Assembly (NCBI GenBank): GCA_031277995.1
Contig: JAITLH010000235.1
Location: forward strand, 1-16,476
DNA length: 16,476 bases
From: Deltaproteobacteria bacterium
Lineage (GTDB): Bacteria; Desulfobacterota; Desulfarculia; Adiutricales; Adiutricaceae
Reading direction: 5' to 3'
A program made the position numbers and the translations under genes. Below, in pieces: positions 13,267 to 16,476 of the stretch; positions within the stretch are counted from its first letter, which is position 1; every line of letters starts with the position of its first letter. The notes under the pieces were generated by a model, which had not been told where the DNA came from, ran no database searches, and saw only the letters and a list, made by a program, of their open reading frames with translations.

Positions 13267-13295
13267 AATATATCGCTTTTAGGTGAGAATGGCAA
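13267..13295 (-). promoter_or_regulatory. Sigma-70-type promoter for the nuoE-nuoF-cooS-cooF operon
   Basis: On the minus strand TTGCCA (13295-13290) and TATATT (13272-13267) are separated by 17 nt. The start would be near 13260, leaving a leader of about 180 nt before nuoE. The surrounding sequence is AT-rich. No operator is identified, but ATCGCC and GGCGAT (13159-13189) form a short inverted repeat in the leader. Confidence 0.55.
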
Positions 13296-13458
13296 CATAA
13301 AATTTTGACAGGGCCCAATCGCCCTCCAAAATCCCGTAAAAATTAGGCTTTTGAAAAAGCGTCAAAGATATGGCCCTAAATCACGGCCCGGCCAAAAACG
13401 GTCAAAATTTCCTGACAATCTTAAAACGAATAGGGCCGGCGCCCCGGCCGGGCGCGAA

Positions 13459-13488
13459 AAAAAAGCCCAACCGGGTTTGGGCTTTTTT
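13459..13488. terminator. Hairpin terminator upstream of cobB
   Basis: AAAAAAGCCCAA (13459-13470) pairs with TTGGGCTTTTTT (13477-13488) across a 6-nt loop, so it could work in both directions. No plus-strand gene precedes it within the window, so it may end an unannotated short RNA from 13310-13458 or insulate the cobB promoter. Confidence 0.7.
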
Positions 13489-13506
13489 CGACAATGGGGG
13501 TATACT
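13477..13506 (+). promoter_or_regulatory. Candidate promoter for cobB-yjbQ
   Basis: TTGGGC (13477-13482), 18 nt, then TATACT (13501-13506). The -10 box is good and the -35 weak, overlapping the right arm of the preceding terminator. A start near 13513 gives a 90-nt leader. Confidence 0.4.
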
Positions 13507-13524
13507 TTAGAAAAACGAGCTTGG

Positions 13525-13558
13525 CGCCCCGGGCGTTTTTTTCAAAAACCAAACGCCC
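13525..13558 (+). promoter_or_regulatory. Possible attenuator in the cobB leader
   Basis: CGCC (13525-13528) can pair with GGCG (13532-13535), followed by seven T, as a short terminator-like hairpin. The alternative GGGCGTTT (13531-13538) pairs with AAACGCCC (13551-13558) and would break it. The first stem is only 4 bp, so this is speculative. Confidence 0.25.
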
Positions 13559-13602
13559 AAATTCCATCGATCGGTTCGCCAAAGGGCCATTGGGAGGGGA
13601 AA

Positions 13603-14340
13603 ATGATATTCGTTTTGACGGGGGCTGGGATTAGTAAGGAGAGCGGCCTGGATACCTTTAGGGACAAAGACGGCCTTTGGACCAAGGTCAATATCGAGGA
13701 CGTGGCCACGCCCAGGGCCTTTAAGAAAGACCCCAAGCGGGTTTTGGATTTTTACAATTTCCGGCGCCGGGAACTTTTGTCAGATAACGTCGCCCCCAAC
13801 GCCGCCCACCTGGCCTTGGCCAGGCTGGAAGCCGAGCTTACCAAGCGGCCAGGGGCAAAACCAAGCCGGGGTAAGGACAAGCCGCCTTTGTTTTTGGTTA
13901 CCCAAAACGTCGATAACCTCCACGAGCGAGGGGGCAGTAAACAAGTTTGCCACACGCATGGCCGGATGCTTTGGGCCAAATGCGAGGCCTGCCATAAAAA
14001 GTTCGAGTGGCTAAAGGATCTAACCTTGGAGGACCGTTGCCCCGTTTGCCAAGCCCAGGGCCGCCTTAGGCCCGACGTGGTTTGGTTTGAGGAGATCCCC
14101 TACCACCTCGAAGAGATCGAACGAAACCTCGCCAGATGCGATCTCTTCGTTTCCATCGGCACCTCGGGCGTGGTCTACCCGGCCGCCTCGTACCTACGCG
14201 TGGTCAAGGGTTTAAACGTTCCCGCGGTCGAGATTAACCTCGCCCCCACCGGGGCGGCCAATCTCTACGACAAGGGCTACTACGGCCCGGCCTCGCAAGC
14301 CGTCCCCAGATGGGTGGACGAGGTCCTGGAAAAGCCCTAA
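13603..14340 (+). CDS. cobB: Sirtuin, NAD-dependent protein deacylase (SIR2 family)
   Basis: This 245-residue class III sirtuin removes acyl groups from lysine using NAD+. It has the NAD-binding GAGIS (7-11) and TFRD (18-21) motifs, TQNVDNLHERGG (100-111), the catalytic His119 in HTHG, a zinc site Cys127/130/146/149, RPDVVWFEE (156-164) and GTSG (186-189). Tyr51 and Arg54 in FYNFRRREL match the Y-x-x-R pair that in CobB and SIRT5 favours succinyl or malonyl lysine. I chose the ATG at 13603, with GGGAGGGG just upstream, because the motif GAGIS lies near the start as in the family; an upstream in-frame extension to 13351 crosses the terminator and promoter and is unlikely. It is 43 nt before yjbQ, probably one operon. 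Confidence 0.95.
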   Translation: MIFVLTGAGISKESGLDTFRDKDGLWTKVNIEDVATPRAFKKDPKRVLDFYNFRRRELLSDNVAPNAAHLALARLEAELTKRPGAKPSRGKDKPPLFLVTQNVDNLHERGGSKQVCHTHGRMLWAKCEACHKKFEWLKDLTLEDRCPVCQAQGRLRPDVVWFEEIPYHLEEIERNLARCDLFVSIGTSGVVYPAASYLRVVKGLNVPAVEINLAPTGAANLYDKGYYGPASQAVPRWVDEVLEKP

Positions 14341-14383
14341 ATTTGGCCGCTTGCGGCTTTGGCAACCCAAAGGAAGATCCCCC

Positions 14384-14782
14384 ATGCTATTTGAATATAA
14401 GCTTAGCGCCCCCGACGAAAATTTCTACGACATCACCCCAAACGTCCAAAAAGCCCTAGAGGCTTCCAAGGTCACTTCCGGCCTGGCCCTGGTTTACTGT
14501 CCCCACACCACGGCCGGGATAACGATAAACGAAAACGCCGACCCCTCGGTAGTCGGCGATTTAATTTTGGGCCTGGCCCGGGCCTTCCCGGATCGCCCGG
14601 AATTCAAACACTTGGAGGGAAACTCCAAGGCCCACCTTAAGGCCTCCGTCATCGGCTCAAGCGCCACTATCATAATCCAAGACGGCAAACTACTTCTGGG
14701 CACCTGGCAGGGCGTCTACTTTTGCGAGTTCGACCCCCCCAGAACCCGTAAATACTACGTTAAAATCATCGGCCAAGGCTGA
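14384..14782 (+). CDS. YjbQ/UPF0047 family protein
   Basis: This 132-residue protein has the family's usual length. Signature motifs are CPHTTAGITINE (39-50), EGNSKAHLKASVIG (78-91) and LGTWQGVYFCEFDPPR (105-120). The family forms trimers and is annotated as secondary thiamine-phosphate synthase, since some members can replace ThiE; the true role is uncertain. AGGAAG (14371-14376) precedes the ATG by 7 nt, and an in-frame TTG at 14351 is less likely. It is probably co-transcribed with cobB. The reading frame ends 48 nt before a hairpin terminator. Confidence 0.93.
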   Translation: MLFEYKLSAPDENFYDITPNVQKALEASKVTSGLALVYCPHTTAGITINENADPSVVGDLILGLARAFPDRPEFKHLEGNSKAHLKASVIGSSATIIIQDGKLLLGTWQGVYFCEFDPPRTRKYYVKIIGQG

Positions 14783-14830
14783 CGGACCGTAGGTTAGCCT
14801 TGGCCCCAAGCCACTAGCCCTTGGCCCCAA

Positions 14831-14862
14831 GCCTAGGCCGGCGCGGCCTAGGCCGGTTTTTT
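14831..14862 (+). terminator. Terminator of cobB-yjbQ
   Basis: GCCTAGGCC (14831-14839) and GGCCTAGGC (14845-14853) form a perfect 9-bp stem with a 5-nt loop, then a T run at 14857-14862. Its right arm contains the stop codon (14848-14850) and last codons of the convergent minus-strand gene, so the two transcripts overlap. Confidence 0.82.
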
Positions 14863-15327
14863 GTAATGCTTGCCCGTCCACTCGTCGATGGAGACCTCGA
14901 TTATGCCCGTTATCTTGGCCTTTTCTTGGGGAATGACCGGATCGGTCAAATGGGCGGCGAATTTTTTCGCGAAGGCCAACAGAACTTTTTCGGTGAGCCC
15001 TTCCTCGCCCTCTAAGATCCGGGCCCGCCCCCGGCCGATGGCGCTCTCGTAAATCGTTTCGGTTTTGCAAGGGGTGTCCCCGACCTCGTAACCGTGGTCC
15101 CTCGCGACCTCAAAGCAAACCCTCGGGTCGAAGCCGATGTTGTCGTATTTTTGCCCCCCTTCCTTGCGGCCATGGACGTAAACCTTGCCCTCGTAAATTA
15201 CGTAATTTACCGGGATTACGTAAGGGCCGTCAGGGCCGACCGTGGCCAAATGGCCAACTTTTTCCCGTTCCAAGAGTTTTTGAATCTCCTCCTGGGCCAG
15301 GGCTTGTTTTTTCATCCTGGGTTGCAT
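14848..15327 (-). CDS. Pyridoxamine 5'-phosphate oxidase family (flavin-binding split-barrel) protein
   Basis: This 159-residue protein has the split-barrel pattern of small PNPOx/Nim-like proteins: GHLATVGPDGPYVIPVNYV (25-43), then KVYVHGRKEGGQKYDNIGFDP and VCFEVARDHG. Such proteins bind FMN, F420 or haem and often act as reductases of unknown substrate; Nim-type members are linked to nitroimidazole resistance. It is cytoplasmic, with no signal peptide. I kept the ATG at 15327 because GGAAAGG lies about 8 nt upstream; Met5 is an alternative but has only AGG directly adjacent. It is monocistronic, with the 3' end converging on the yjbQ terminator. The fold is confident, the substrate unknown. 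Confidence 0.88.
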   Translation of the reverse strand: MQPRMKKQALAQEEIQKLLEREKVGHLATVGPDGPYVIPVNYVIYEGKVYVHGRKEGGQKYDNIGFDPRVCFEVARDHGYEVGDTPCKTETIYESAIGRGRARILEGEEGLTEKVLLAFAKKFAAHLTDPVIPQEKAKITGIIEVSIDEWTGKHYKKPA

Positions 15328-15474
15328 GGCCTTACCTTTCCCACTTTCCGCCCCAACCTATGGGCGAAAACTTAAAGCTAATTTCAAATCGCCGGCCCCC
15401 TTTCGGGGCCATTCGCGGGGCGTTTTTTTTGGGAGGGGTCAGCGGCGCCCCTTAGGTCCCGATTTCGCCGCCCC

Positions 15475-16038
15475 CTAATTTCTTTTGGACCTTCGGTGTT
15501 CCCAGGGGGGCCTTGGGTCAGGGTCAGCCCATAGGCCCAACTTATCCCTCCGGGCCTGACCCTGGGCGGCCCTAAAATCCTGGCAAACCTTAACTTTGCA
15601 ATAAGCCTCGTAGACCCAGGCCTGCCCCAAGGCAATCATGGTTTGGCTAATCGATTCCCCGTCCAGATAAATAAGCCCCACCAAACGGCTATAGCGGTCA
15701 ACGTCAAGAACGTCCACGGTAACCAAGCGCCCCTCGATTAGGTTTTTTAAGGCGGCCAGGGAAGCTTGCCCCCCGTCCTGGTTTTTTTCCGGGGCGTCTA
15801 TGCCATAAAGCCGGACCCGGACGCGCTCGTAATCGCCGGTCAAAAGCTGTATGGTATCCCCGTCAACCACCCTTTCGACCCGCCCCTCGTAAAGGTCCCC
15901 GGCCAAAAGGGGCGACGCGAAAAAGAGCCCCAAAAGCGCCAAGGTCGCCAAGGCCGCAAAGGACACAAAAGCCGAATAAGCCCAGGCCAAAAAAGAAAAG
16001 CGCCTAAAAAAAGCGGATCGATTGGGTGAGTCAATCAT
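15475..16038 (-). CDS. Exported thermonuclease-like (SNase-fold) nuclease
   Basis: This 187-residue protein has an N-terminal hydrophobic segment (about 17-45) after Arg residues, either a signal peptide cleaved near LLAGD (47) or a membrane anchor. The SNase domain follows, with RVVDGDTI (56-63), RVRLYGIDAPE (74-84) and DRYSR (114-118). The catalytic Arg/Asp/Glu/Arg of staphylococcal nuclease correspond to Arg76, Asp81, Glu84 and Arg118, all present, so it should cleave DNA or RNA with calcium outside the cytoplasmic membrane. The conserved GQAWVY and KLGLWADPDPRPPWEHR complete the domain. Cys147 and Cys152 may form a disulfide. GGAG lies 8 nt before the ATG, and a promoter is at 16123-16150. 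It could serve in nucleic-acid scavenging. Confidence 0.93.
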   Translation of the reverse strand: MIDSPNRSAFFRRFSFLAWAYSAFVSFAALATLALLGLFFASPLLAGDLYEGRVERVVDGDTIQLLTGDYERVRVRLYGIDAPEKNQDGGQASLAALKNLIEGRLVTVDVLDVDRYSRLVGLIYLDGESISQTMIALGQAWVYEAYCKVKVCQDFRAAQGQARRDKLGLWADPDPRPPWEHRRSKRN

Positions 16039-16122
16039 TAAACACTCCGTTAGTTACAAAAAACTTTGGGCCAAGGGAGGCGACCTTTCGGGGCTTGGCC
16101 GCCTTAAACCAATGGGTAGTAA

Positions 16123-16150
16123 AAAATACCAATTGGTAAAAATTTGTCAA
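16123..16150 (-). promoter_or_regulatory. Sigma-70-type promoter for the nuclease gene
   Basis: On the minus strand a perfect TTGACA (16150-16145) is followed after 16 nt by TATTTT (16128-16123). The start would be near 16115, giving a 77-nt leader that includes a 7-bp hairpin, GGCCAAG (16069-16075) with CTTGGCC (16094-16100). Confidence 0.55.
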
Positions 16151-16207
16151 TACTCTTAACTAAAGTAAGTTGGCGATTTAATTTAAGCTAGATTTAGTGA
16201 GGTTTTT

Positions 16208-16236
16208 TTGACTAGACCAAATATTTTATGGACAAT
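16208..16236 (+). promoter_or_regulatory. Candidate plus-strand promoter before the putative RNA
   Basis: TTGACT (16208-16213), 17 nt, then GACAAT (16231-16236). The -35 is good and the -10 moderate, in an AT-rich stretch where chance matches are common. Transcription would start near 16243. Confidence 0.3.
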
Positions 16237-16242
16237 TTTTAT

Positions 16243-16397
16243 GTAAGTTAAACTATAAATTTATTATACAAAAACCGCCCATAGACATCAAGTAATTATC
16301 GCCGCCCGCCTGGCCCGGTTAGCCGGGGCTTTGGGCCCAGGGCCCAAGGACGCTGGCCCAATGACGCTGGCTTTAAGCCTTTCGGGGGCTTTTTTTT
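16243..16397 (+). ncRNA. Candidate structured small RNA of about 155 nt
   Basis: No protein is encoded here. Between a candidate promoter and a T run lie three hairpins: CCCGG/CCGGG (16314-16327), TTGGGCCC/GGGCCCAA (16331-16347) and the terminator AAGCC(T)/(G)GGCTT (16375-16390) followed by eight T. GACGCTGGC occurs twice (near 16350 and 16363). It matches no RNA family I recognise. It may instead be the 3' end of a longer transcript. Confidence 0.3.
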
Positions 16398-16423
16398 GGA
16401 AGCGGTCCTTTTTGTTGTATAAT
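16396..16423 (+). promoter_or_regulatory. Strong sigma-70-type promoter reading out of the window
   Basis: TTGGAA (16396-16401), 16 nt, then a perfect TATAAT (16418-16423). The start is expected near 16430. It lies right after the terminator-like hairpin, so it probably begins a new gene or RNA whose body is beyond 16476. Confidence 0.5.
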
Positions 16424-16476
16424 GCCGTGAATGGAAATAAAGTTATTTCCTGGCAAACCCGCGTCGCTTAAGGGCC

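Noticed and set aside
13307..13335. Plus-strand promoter TTGACA before 13459
   Set aside because: The base six at a 17-nt spacing (AAAATC) is a poor -10. It was kept only as a note that an RNA could end at the 13459 terminator.
13351..13602. 84-codon N-terminal extension of cobB
   Set aside because: It runs through a hairpin terminator and a -10 box and has no family similarity. The ATG at 13603 has a strong ribosome site.
15391..15430. Terminator between the nuclease and PNPOx-like genes
   Set aside because: GGCCCC/GGGGCC can pair, but no T run follows the stem on the minus strand, and the plus-strand T run is too far away.

Overview
The window looks like chromosome from an anaerobic Gram-negative bacterium, most likely Desulfobacterota (deltaproteobacteria)-like. 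The evidence is a nickel CO dehydrogenase operon with soluble NADH-dehydrogenase-type flavoprotein subunits, repeated sigma-54 promoters, and several proteins with Sec signal peptides. The species cannot be fixed from the sequence. No plasmid, phage or insertion-sequence genes were found.

Positions 1-7120 (+ strand) hold the most unusual part: three tandem diverged copies of one module. Each copy has, in order: a pair of CCAAAAC-type boxes 22 bp apart; a sigma-54 (-24/-12) promoter about 220 bp further on; a roughly 180-nt leader that begins with a conserved block at the predicted transcription start; gene A (secreted, basic, Pro/Gly/His-rich, with a conserved C-terminal domain); a 65-66 bp gap; gene B (secreted, Gln/Asn/Gly-rich, with 13-residue tandem repeats); and a hairpin terminator. 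Gene A of copy 2 is frameshifted at a run of seven A. Between copies 2 and 3 lies about 1.2 kb with little coding, apart from one AT-rich zinc-ribbon mini-gene and an orphan perfect hairpin terminator. I do not recognise families A or B. The arrangement suggests a co-regulated extracellular matrix or surface material.

Positions 7248-13295 (- strand) hold a CO dehydrogenase operon. From its promoter it reads: a NuoE-like 2Fe-2S subunit, a NuoF/HydB-like FMN/NADH flavoprotein, an iron-sulfur adaptor resembling the NuoG N-terminus, CooS (Ni-Fe-S CO dehydrogenase) and CooF (four-cluster ferredoxin). Together they could couple CO oxidation, or the reverse, to NAD(H) and possibly ferredoxin. The nuoE-nuoF gap is highly structured: a hairpin, a branched terminator-like hairpin and a perfect 28-bp palindrome.

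Positions 13477-14862 (+ strand) hold a class III sirtuin (cobB) and a YjbQ-family gene as a probable two-gene operon. A convergent pyridoxamine-phosphate-oxidase-like gene follows (-), then an exported thermonuclease-like gene (-) with its own sigma-70-type promoter. The right edge has a possible small RNA and a strong sigma-70-type promoter pointing out of the window.
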